The translations under genes and the position numbers were made by a program. 6,077 bases of DNA, taken from assembly GCA_033764095.1 (NCBI GenBank), contig JANRJF010000326.1, positions 1 to 6,077 of the forward strand, given 5' to 3'. The notes under the pieces were generated by a model. The model made no database searches. It was given only the letters and a program-made list of their open reading frames with translations, and was not told the origin of the DNA. This DNA comes from JBDTMT01 sp033764095 (GTDB taxonomy: Bacteria > Desulfobacterota > Binatia > HRBIN30 > CADEER01). This document shows, one piece after another, positions 1 to 4,899 of the stretch (positions are counted from its first letter, which is position 1; each line of letters begins with the position of its first letter).

Positions 1-222
1 CAGGTTCTCGATGCCGAGCGCGCGCGCGTACTTCTCCTGCGTGTTGCTCTCGATCTCGTAGCGCACCATGCCGTCGACGTCGCGCGGCGACAGGCCGGCG
101 TCGTCGAGCGCCAGCTTGATCGCCTCGCAGCCGGCGTCGAGCTCGGAGCGCTCGCGCTTCTTGGCAAACGGCGTCATGCCGATGCCGACGATGGCGGTGC
201 GGTCCTTGAGCAGCGCGGTCAT
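1..222 (-). CDS. Thiolase-like lipid-transfer protein (SCP-x/Ltp type), N-terminal fragment
   Basis: Only the first 74 codons are present; the gene runs off the left edge. The start of the protein reads DRTAIVGIGMTPFAKK, followed by a helix containing SELDAGCEAIKLAL and then DDAGLSPRDVDGM. This is the typical opening of thiolase-fold lipid-transfer proteins: a first beta strand with GIGMTPF, then the 'AL-DAGL-P-DVDG' segment. Members of this family include acyl-CoA thiolases and Ltp-type aldolases of steroid side-chain breakdown, which usually work with a DUF35-type partner. The catalytic cysteine and histidines lie beyond the window, so thiolase and aldolase cannot be told apart. The ATG at 220-222 is favoured because it places MTALLKDRTAIVGIG in the usual position. 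I see no strong Shine-Dalgarno site in front of it. The protein is expected to be cytoplasmic. The lipoprotein gene upstream is on the same strand, but a strong hairpin separates the two. Confidence 0.8.
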   Translation of the reverse strand, partial: MTALLKDRTAIVGIGMTPFAKKRERSELDAGCEAIKLALDDAGLSPRDVDGMVRYEIESNTQEKYARALGIENL

Positions 223-243
223 GCGTGGCGAAGCCGCGTAGCG

Positions 244-278
244 CGCGGAGGCGCGCGCGGCAAGCGCGCGCCTCCGCG
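244..278. repeat. 15-bp perfect GC-rich hairpin between lipoprotein and thiolase genes
   Basis: The arms at 244-258 (CGCGGAGGCGCGCGC) and 264-278 are exact reverse complements around a 5-nt loop. On the minus strand the hairpin lies 17 nt after the lipoprotein stop and 21 nt before the thiolase ATG. No U-run follows it on the minus strand, so it is not a canonical intrinsic terminator. It could stabilise an RNA 3' end, act as a Rho-linked pause, or be a dispersed GC-rich repeat. If transcription reads through, it would lie very near the ribosome binding region of the thiolase gene. Confidence 0.6.
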
Positions 279-295
279 TCGGCGTCGCGGTCGGT

Positions 296-2098
296 CTACT
301 TGTCGGCCAGGCGCGTGACCTGGGCGCCGTTGCCGCCCGGGATGCGCGGATCGTAGGCAACCACGCCGGCGCCGAGCATGCCCGGCCCGTCGGTCATCGT
401 CCAATTCGCGCAGTCGAAGTTCTCGCCCTTCTTCTCCAGCTTGGCGGTGCCCTTCTGCGCCTTGTAGGTGCCGGTGGTGAAGATCAGGTTGACCGGAGCG
501 CCGAACGCCGGCGTGTTGGCGTCGCAGGTGAGGTCGAAGCTGGCCATCTCGGCGATCTGCTGCTGCACGTTGAGCTGCGCGCCGCCGGGACCGCCGTCCG
601 CGCCCTTGCCGGGCATCGGCACGCCGGCCGGCTGACCGGCGCCCCCCGCTTCCGTCAGCTCGACGTCGAGCGGCGAGCCGCCGTCGCAGTCGATGAAGCC
701 GCTGCTGGTGGAGGCGATCAACTTGACGCACAGCACCGTGCCGCCGATCTGCACGTCGATCTTGAAGTACCCGTCCTGTTTGAGACTGAGCGGCGCTTTG
801 CCATCGGCCGCCCGGGCGCCGGCCTGCAGTACCAACGGTCCTTCGGAGATCTTCGCCGCAATGCTGTTGCCGCCCAGTCCGCTGCTGAAGAAGCCGCTGC
901 GCATCGACATGCCGAAGGTGCCGGTCGAGTCGATGGTGAAGACGCGCTCGCCGAGCCCGGCGCCGGGCGTCGCGGTCGCGGTGAAGGTCGCGGTCACCGC
1001 CGGCGGCGCGGTGTGGGTGGGCGTGCGCGTGGCGGTGGCGGTGCCGGTGGGGACGCCGATCGCGGTGCGCGTCGCCGTCGGGCGGATCGTCGCGCTCGCC
1101 GTACCGGTCGGGATGCCGGTCACCGTGCGAGTCGGGACAGCGGTCAGCGTGCGCGTCGGCGCGCTGGTGGCGGTGAAGGTGCGCGTCCCCTGCCGCGTCG
1201 GCGTGAACGTCGGCGGCAGCACAGGCGTGCGGGTCGGGCGGCGCGAGCCGGTCGGGTTCGGGGTCGGGGTGTCGGCGCCCGGCGGCGGCGTCGCCGTGGG
1301 CGTCCCCGGCGGACGCGTCGCGGTGGCGGTGCGCGTCGCGGTCACCGAGCCCGGCGGCAGCGTCTCGGTCGGCACCGCGGTCGGCGGCAGATCGCCGGCG
1401 GCCGCGATCGCCGCCTGCACGCCGGGATCGGCGGCGGCGAGGGTCGTCGCAATCGCGTTGATCTCCTCCGCATCGGCTCCCTGCACGGTGCCCGGCACGG
1501 CGAGCACGGCCTGGTAGATGTCGCGCAGCTCATCGAGGTCGAAGTCGCAGAGCTCGGCGGGCGGAATGCGCTGCAGGATCAGGCGCACCGCCGCTTCGCT
1601 GCGGTAGTCGATGTCGATCGCGTCGTCGTCGCCGAAGACGAACGCGCGGGTCAGCGTGCGGTCATCGCGGTTGCCCACCTGCACCAGGTAGCGGCAGACG
1701 CTGCGGTCGGTGTCGGCGCGCAGATTGACGCAGTACCTGCCGTTGGAACCGGTGGTGCCGAACTCCAGCGCCGGCGGCTGCGTGCCGTTGCGCAGATCCT
1801 CGGCGCGCAGCTCGACCAGCTCGACGGTGGTGCCGCGCCCGACCGGGCTGACGCCGCCGCTCAACGCCTGGGCGACCCCGACGACGGCGTTGGCGACGCG
1901 CTCGAGCGCGGCTGGAACCTGCGCGACACGGCCGTCCGGCATGCGCACCACGCCGTTGACCTGCGGACCCTTGCCGCCGCCGCACTGCTCCGGCGTCGAG
2001 ATCCCGAGGTTGGCGTCACCGCCGCATCCGGCTGCGACGAGCCCCATCAACGCGGTCGAGCTGATCAGACCGCGCCCCCTGCGCCAACCAACGCTCAT
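296..2098 (-). CDS. Predicted lipoprotein with Thr/Pro-rich stalk and two cysteine-bearing domains
   Basis: This is a 600-residue protein of unknown function, predicted to be exported and lipid-anchored. The N-terminus has arginines at residues 6, 7 and 9, a hydrophobic stretch (11-23) and a lipobox LVAAGC, with Cys25 as the likely lipidated residue. Residues 45-235 contain a beta-rich stretch (VNGVVRMPDGRV, then TTVELVEL and GTTGSNGRYCVNL) resembling a carboxypeptidase-regulatory-like or prealbumin-like domain, followed by a helical part. Residues 239-379 form a Thr/Pro/Arg/Ala stalk with 47 Thr in 141 residues. Residues 385-600 form a second globular domain of unknown type. Each globular part has four cysteines (39, 123, 135, 184 and 457, 471, 525, 563), suggesting disulfides outside the cytoplasm. 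An in-frame ATG exists 12 codons upstream at 2134. The start at 2098 is chosen because GGAGG lies 5 nt before it and it puts the signal peptide at the very N-terminus. The stalk presumably lifts the distal domain off the membrane (inference). Confidence 0.82.
   Translation of the reverse strand: MSVGWRRGRGLISSTALMGLVAAGCGGDANLGISTPEQCGGGKGPQVNGVVRMPDGRVAQVPAALERVANAVVGVAQALSGGVSPVGRGTTVELVELRAEDLRNGTQPPALEFGTTGSNGRYCVNLRADTDRSVCRYLVQVGNRDDRTLTRAFVFGDDDAIDIDYRSEAAVRLILQRIPPAELCDFDLDELRDIYQAVLAVPGTVQGADAEEINAIATTLAAADPGVQAAIAAAGDLPPTAVPTETLPPGSVTATRTATATRPPGTPTATPPPGADTPTPNPTGSRRPTRTPVLPPTFTPTRQGTRTFTATSAPTRTLTAVPTRTVTGIPTGTASATIRPTATRTAIGVPTGTATATRTPTHTAPPAVTATFTATATPGAGLGERVFTIDSTGTFGMSMRSGFFSSGLGGNSIAAKISEGPLVLQAGARAADGKAPLSLKQDGYFKIDVQIGGTVLCVKLIASTSSGFIDCDGGSPLDVELTEAGGAGQPAGVPMPGKGADGGPGGAQLNVQQQIAEMASFDLTCDANTPAFGAPVNLIFTTGTYKAQKGTAKLEKKGENFDCANWTMTDGPGMLGAGVVAYDPRIPGGNGAQVTRLADK
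962..1384 (-). repeat. Low-complexity Thr/Pro stalk-coding repeat
   Basis: This stretch encodes residues 239-379 of the lipoprotein. Short units such as PTRT, TATRT and TPT alternate. A roughly 20-residue period is visible where VPTGTATATRT and IPTGTASATIR recur, seen in the DNA as similar blocks beginning near 1041 and 1101. There are no lysines and no cysteines. Such tracts form extended linkers in surface proteins and can change length by slippage or recombination. The antisense strand reads as a Val/Gly/Ala-rich open frame, which is a by-product of this composition. Confidence 0.8.
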
Positions 2099-2103
2099 AT
2101 CTG

Positions 2104-2108
2104 CCTCC
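2104..2108 (-). promoter_or_regulatory. Ribosome binding site deciding the lipoprotein start
   Basis: The minus strand reads GGAGG then CAGAT then ATG, a near-consensus Shine-Dalgarno site with 5-nt spacing. It supports the ATG at 2096-2098 over the in-frame ATG at 2132-2134. Confidence 0.8.
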
Positions 2109-2174
2109 GACGTGCGCTCCGACCATCTCCCCACGGTCCGGCGCTCGCCCCCCTGTGCTCACGTCAATGCAGCG

Positions 2175-2204
2175 ACTAGACCATCGCGCCGCTTGGAATT
2201 GCAA
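2175..2204 (-). promoter_or_regulatory. Candidate sigma-70 type promoter of the lipoprotein gene
   Basis: On the minus strand TTGCAA (2199-2204) is followed after 18 nt by TCTAGT (2175-2180), each matching the sigma-70 consensus at four of six positions. The predicted leader is about 70 nt. The site lies just past the terminator of the preceding gene, where a new promoter is expected. The match is modest and the region otherwise GC-rich, so this is a prediction only. Confidence 0.4.
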
Positions 2205-2224
2205 CGCCGCCCCGGCGTGGATGG

Positions 2225-2259
2225 AAAAAAAGAGGCCGGTGGCTTAGCCACCGGCCTCT
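2225..2259 (-). terminator. Intrinsic terminator of the 2926-2300 secreted protein gene
   Basis: On the minus strand a perfect 13-bp GC-rich stem (AGAGGCCGGTGGC with its complement, 2231-2259) closes a 3-nt TAA loop. It runs directly into a T-run: seven T in a row, of which the first is the last base of the stem. The stem begins 41 nt after the TAA stop of the secreted protein gene. This is a canonical Rho-independent terminator for minus-strand transcription and uncouples that gene from the lipoprotein gene. Confidence 0.92.
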
Positions 2260-2267
2260 GCAGCGCT

Positions 2268-2287
2268 CCGCTTCACTTGGGAAGCGG
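2268..2287 (-). repeat. Small 7-bp hairpin between stop codon and terminator
   Basis: The arms CCGCTTC (2268-2274) and GAAGCGG (2281-2287) pair perfectly around a 6-nt loop. They lie just after the stop codon at 2300 and before the main terminator. This could add 3'-end stability, or be chance in GC-rich DNA. Confidence 0.35.
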
Positions 2288-2299
2288 CGGCCGATCCGA

Positions 2300-2926
2300 T
2301 TACTCGACGAAGCCGCGGGCGCCGCGCGCCGCGATCAGGGCACTCGCCGGTCCAGGCAGACGCTGGCCGAGCGAGATCCCCTGGCACAGACCGACGATGA
2401 CGTTCTCACCCGACACCTTCAGTGTGGCCGGGTCCGGCTGCGCATTGGCAACCGCCAGCATTCCCTGCCCGGCGCACAGCGTCGACCAGGTCCCGGCCGG
2501 GGTGCGGTAGGCAGGGTCATCCAGGTAGCAGTTCAGCGTACCGTTGAAGTTGATCTGATTGGCGCCGCCGCAGCCAACCTCGGTCAGATCGGCCTTGATG
2601 CCGAGGCCGCCCTTCTTCACCTCGCCGAGCATGACGATGCCGTTGCCGGCGCCCGGCGCATTGAGCGCGGGCGGCGCGATCACATCGGCGCCGGCGACGC
2701 AGATGATGATGTCGCCGTCGGTCGTGCCGGTGAGTCCCTTGGCCTTGATCTGCACCTTGCAGCCCTTGCTAGCCATGCTGAACGCCGTCGTGTCGTTGTT
2801 GACGGTCGCGTTGCCCGCCAGCGACTGCGTCCCGATGAGCGAGTCCTTGGTCTGGTCCTTCGGTCCCGCGAACGCCGGCGCGGCGACGGCAATCGCCAGC
2901 GCGCCGATCATGAGAGTCCTACGCAT
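2300..2926 (-). CDS. Secreted six-cysteine protein, paralog A
   Basis: This is a 208-residue protein of a family I cannot name. It has a clear Sec signal peptide: MRR, a hydrophobic core and APAFA followed by a predicted cut at Ala20/Gly21. The mature protein starts GPKDQTKD and looks beta-rich, with no further membrane segment. Its six cysteines (56, 76, 119, 133, 151, 181) are all matched in the paralog at 4747-4115, consistent with three disulfides in the periplasm or outside. Shared blocks are GNATV, SKGC, QIKAKGLTG, the CYLD motif, ENVI and RLPGP followed by RGAR near the end. The start is supported by AAGGGGG 6 nt before ATG. A promoter-like element lies about 195 nt upstream and an intrinsic terminator follows, so it is probably monocistronic. 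A binding or structural role outside the cytoplasm is inference; no catalytic motif is visible. Confidence 0.85.
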   Translation of the reverse strand: MRRTLMIGALAIAVAAPAFAGPKDQTKDSLIGTQSLAGNATVNNDTTAFSMASKGCKVQIKAKGLTGTTDGDIIICVAGADVIAPPALNAPGAGNGIVMLGEVKKGGLGIKADLTEVGCGGANQINFNGTLNCYLDDPAYRTPAGTWSTLCAGQGMLAVANAQPDPATLKVSGENVIVGLCQGISLGQRLPGPASALIAARGARGFVE

Positions 2927-3056
2927 CTTTCGCCCCCTTCGTGATCATCCCGTTCGGGCGGTCGGCGCCATGCCGCCGCACCTGAAAAGATTTTCGTTGG
3001 TTGCCCACCCGCGCCGTCCGCAAGCGAATCCGGGTGCGCTCGCAGCTGGCAAGCTC

Positions 3057-3106
3057 GGAGACCCGAAGGTCCCCCCCTCGGTGCTACCCGTTCCCCCCTT
3101 TCTCCC
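3057..3106 (-). promoter_or_regulatory. Structured 5' leader: UUCG hairpin plus G-rich tract
   Basis: If transcription starts at the promoter near 3127-3156, this segment lies about 15-65 nt into the RNA of paralog A. The minus strand carries four runs of three or more G at 3104-3106, 3093-3098, 3087-3089 and 3071-3077, with loops of 5, 3 and 9 nt. This could form a G-quadruplex. The last run overlaps a 7-bp stem (GGGGACC with GGUCUCC, one G-U pair) closed by the very stable C(UUCG)G loop at 3064-3067. The two folds compete for the same G residues. A regulatory role is inference. Confidence 0.4.
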
Positions 3107-3126
3107 GGCGTCGTGGATCAAGTGAC

Positions 3127-3156
3127 CGAATAGACGCCGCCCTTCGTCTTTGTCAA
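3127..3156 (-). promoter_or_regulatory. Candidate promoter of secreted paralog A
   Basis: The minus strand carries a perfect -35 box TTGACA (3151-3156), then 18 nt, then TATTCG (3127-3132) as the likely -10. The same TTGACA-18-TAT arrangement occurs before the paralog at 4747. The predicted leader to the ATG is about 195 nt. The element sits just upstream of the divergent HEAT-repeat gene, so the two genes may share control. The -10 is weak, and a second promoter closer to 2926 cannot be excluded. Confidence 0.5.
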
Positions 3157-3172
3157 TGAAGATTTCCGCCGC

Positions 3173-3177
3173 GAGGA
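3173..3177 (+). promoter_or_regulatory. Ribosome binding site supporting a TTG start
   Basis: GAGGA lies 7 nt before the TTG at 3185. The alternative in-frame GTG at 3200 has no such site, and using it would remove the charged N-region of the signal peptide. The ATG at 3156 is out of frame. Confidence 0.6.
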
Positions 3178-3184
3178 CAACAAC

Positions 3185-4081
3185 TTGGCTAACGAAAAAG
3201 TGAATCGAGCGTCAGTCGTTCTGCTCGGCGTATTGATCGTCGCGACCGCCGGGCACGCGGTCGACCCGTACGTCGTGACCATCGACCTGCGCGCCGACAT
3301 CGCCGCCCTCGGCGACGAGGACGGCGACGTCAGCTATGACGCCACGGCGCGCCTGGTGGCGCTCGGCGACGTCGTGCTTCCCGCCCTCGCCGCGGCACTC
3401 GCCGGAGAACCGGCGCCGGTGCGCACCGGCGTGGTGGACGTGCTGCGGCAGCTCAAGGCGCCGCAGGCCGCGGCGCTGCTCGTGCAGGCGACCGCCGACC
3501 GCGACGCCGCGGTGCGCGCCGATGCGGTCATGGCGCTCGGCCTGACCAACGCCGCAGCCGGCGCGGCCGCGGTCGAACGCGCGCTCGGCGATCCCGACGC
3601 CAGCGTGCGGCGCGCGGCGATCGCCGCGTGCAGCAGGCTGTGCACGTCACCGCAGGCGATCGACACGGTGCTCACTGCGGCGTTGCGCGATCCGCCCGGC
3701 AATCCGGCGACCATCGCGTTCGTGACCATCGCGCTCAGCCCGGATAGTCCTCGCGCCGCCGCCGCGCACCGCGCCGTCGAGGCGCGTGTCGTGCCGCTGC
3801 TCGCCGCCGACGTCGCCGCGCCGCAGCGGCTGCAGGCGGCGCTGCTGCTCGCGGCGCTCGGCGACGCGCGCGCCATCGCGGCGCTGCGCGTCCTGCTCGG
3901 CGATCCGCGCCTGGCCGCGGCGCGCCCGCAGATGGCGATGGCGCTCAGCACCCTGCGTGAGCCCGCGGCGGTCGAGGCGCTGCGCGAGCTGGCCGCCGAT
4001 CCGGCGCTCAGGCCGCTCGTCTGCCAGGCGCTGGCCAATCTGGCCAGCCAACAGGTCGCCGGCGCGACCCCGTGCCCGTGA
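3185..4081 (+). CDS. Exported HEAT-repeat protein
   Basis: This 298-residue protein starts at a TTG. A hydrophobic stretch at residues 11-23 ending in GHA, with cleavage likely at Ala25/Val26, suggests Sec export to the periplasm; an uncleaved membrane anchor is possible. From about residue 55 to 285 the sequence is made of helical repeats of the HEAT/PBS-lyase type. Diagnostic stretches are VLPALAAALAGEPAPVR, DRDAAVRADAVMALG, ALGDPDASVRRAAIAACS, RLQAALLLAALGDARAIAAL and PAAVEALRELAADPAL. HEAT solenoids are protein-binding scaffolds, so the partner is unknown and no enzymatic motif is visible. It has three cysteines, at 153, 280 and 297. The gene lies between two paralogous secreted-protein genes and runs opposite to both. 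It is divergent from one and convergent with the other, leaving 33 nt between stop codons. I could not assign a plus-strand promoter in the 258-nt gap upstream. Confidence 0.8.
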   Translation: MANEKVNRASVVLLGVLIVATAGHAVDPYVVTIDLRADIAALGDEDGDVSYDATARLVALGDVVLPALAAALAGEPAPVRTGVVDVLRQLKAPQAAALLVQATADRDAAVRADAVMALGLTNAAAGAAAVERALGDPDASVRRAAIAACSRLCTSPQAIDTVLTAALRDPPGNPATIAFVTIALSPDSPRAAAAHRAVEARVVPLLAADVAAPQRLQAALLLAALGDARAIAALRVLLGDPRLAAARPQMAMALSTLREPAAVEALRELAADPALRPLVCQALANLASQQVAGATPCP

Positions 4082-4082
4082 A

Positions 4083-4108
4083 CGGCGCGCTCAGCCGCGT
4101 GCGCGCCG
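4083..4108. terminator. Weak bidirectional hairpin between convergent genes
   Basis: The arms CGGCGCGC (4083-4090) and GCGCGCCG (4101-4108) pair perfectly around a 10-nt loop, in the 33 nt separating the convergent stop codons at 4081 and 4115. No T-run follows on either strand. It may help end transcription of both genes, but in DNA this GC-rich the hairpin could be fortuitous. Confidence 0.35.
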
Positions 4109-4114
4109 CCGCGC

Positions 4115-4747
4115 TCACTGCACGCCGGTGCGCGCGCCGCGCTGCGCGATCAGGGTGCCGCCGACCGGACCGGGCAGCCGCGACCCGACGGTGGTGCCGC
4201 GGCACTCGCCGAGGATGACGTTCTCGGTGTCGTTGACCTTGAGCTTCTTGGCCTCGATGGCGTTGTTGACGATCGGCGTCATCGCCTGGCCGAGGCAGAG
4301 GATCTTCCACTGCTCGTTCGGCGCGCTGCGATAGATCGGCGAATCGAGGTAGCACTTCAGGTCGGTGTTGAAGCTGATCTGCTCGTAGGCGCCGCAGCCG
4401 ATCTCGGCCAGGTCGGCTTTCACCGTCAGGCCGCCGGACTTCACCTCGCCGAGGATGATCAGGCTGCGCCCCGCCGTGTTGGGGATGGTCGGCGGCGACT
4501 GCACGTCGGCCGAGGCCAGGCAGATGACGACGGAACCGTCGGCAACGCCGGTCAGCCCCTTGGCCTTGATCTGCAGCGAGCACCCCTTGCTCTGCGTGAC
4601 GAACGCGGTGGTGGCGTTGTCGACCGTCGCGTTGCCCTGCATCGACTGCGGCGCGATCAGCGCGTCCTTCGACTGATCCTTCGGCCCGGCCAGTGCCGGC
4701 GTGGCCAGCGCCAGCGCCAGCGCGCTCATCCAGACAGTGCGTCGCAT
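4115..4747 (-). CDS. Secreted six-cysteine protein, paralog B
   Basis: This 210-residue protein is roughly 55% identical by eye to the product of 2926-2300, aligning end to end with only small gaps. The signal peptide MRRTVWMSALALALATPALA is predicted to be cut at Ala20/Gly21, giving the same mature start, GPKDQSKD. All six cysteines are kept (56, 76, 118, 132, 151, 182), as are QIKAKGLTG, LGEVK, CYLD, ENVI and RLPGP with a terminal RGAR. An open frame extends 25 codons upstream to 4822. The start at 4747 is chosen because GGGGGG lies 6 nt before it, the signal peptide then begins correctly, and the paralog starts at the same residue. The family's function is unknown to me. Duplication followed by divergence is the simplest origin, but the two copies are not adjacent because the HEAT gene lies between them. 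Confidence 0.85.
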   Translation of the reverse strand: MRRTVWMSALALALATPALAGPKDQSKDALIAPQSMQGNATVDNATTAFVTQSKGCSLQIKAKGLTGVADGSVVICLASADVQSPPTIPNTAGRSLIILGEVKSGGLTVKADLAEIGCGAYEQISFNTDLKCYLDSPIYRSAPNEQWKILCLGQAMTPIVNNAIEAKKLKVNDTENVILGECRGTTVGSRLPGPVGGTLIAQRGARTGVQ

Positions 4748-4753
4748 GTTGGT

Positions 4754-4759
4754 CCCCCC
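4754..4759 (-). promoter_or_regulatory. G-run ribosome binding site deciding the start of paralog B
   Basis: GGGGGG lies 6 nt before the ATG at 4745-4747. Paralog A has the equivalent AAGGGGG (2933-2939), also 6 nt from its ATG. The upstream in-frame ATG at 4822 overlaps the predicted -10 box and lacks a signal peptide at its N-terminus. Confidence 0.65.
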
Positions 4760-4817
4760 TGGACGGCCCCGCCGCGACGCAGGCGTCACGGACTGCTGCA
4801 CCGTCGTGTACCTCGCC

Positions 4818-4847
4818 TGCATAGTCGAGGGTGTAATTTTTTGTCAA
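4818..4847 (-). promoter_or_regulatory. Candidate promoter of secreted paralog B
   Basis: TTGACA (4842-4847) is followed after 18 nt by TATGCA (4818-4823), with an A/T-rich start to the spacer (AAAAATTA). This is the only AT-rich island in the intergenic region. The leader would be about 65 nt. The -35 box is perfect; the -10 shares only TAT with the consensus. Confidence 0.5.
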
Positions 4848-4869
4848 CGAACTTTGCCGCGCCGCGCTG

Positions 4870-4885
4870 GCGCTTTCCCAAGCGC
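4870..4885. repeat. Short inverted repeat in a divergent intergenic region
   Basis: GCGCTT (4870-4875) and AAGCGC (4880-4885) form a 6-bp perfect inverted repeat around TCCC. It lies between the paralog B promoter and the plus-strand gene starting at 4900. It could be an operator or leader hairpin, but is short enough to occur by chance. Confidence 0.3.
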
Positions 4886-4899
4886 GAAACCGCTCTGCT

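Noticed and set aside
693..2179. Long plus-strand open frames (693-1517, 1013-2179) opposite the lipoprotein gene
   Set aside because: They are antisense to the Thr/Pro stalk and flanks. The products are monotonous Val/Gly/Ala or Arg/Gly runs without domains, and the minus-strand gene has a signal peptide and a ribosome binding site.
2900..2975. Tiny leader frames upstream of paralog A (an 8-codon frame ending near 2945 and one overlapping the start)
   Set aside because: They are too short and lack convincing ribosome binding sites. The second is an out-of-frame ATG next to the real ribosome binding site.
1710..3125. Plus-strand open frames 1710-2510 and 2559-3125
   Set aside because: They run across the terminator, promoters and paralog A on the other strand. 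No ribosome binding site or domain is visible; they are by-products of high GC content.
3334..4038. Minus-strand Ser/Ala-rich frame opposite the HEAT-repeat gene
   Set aside because: It mirrors the alanine-rich HEAT codons. The plus-strand reading has recognisable repeats and a signal peptide.
4748..4822. N-terminal extension of paralog B to the ATG at 4822
   Set aside because: It would bury the signal peptide 25 residues in, overlap the -10 box, and is absent from paralog A.
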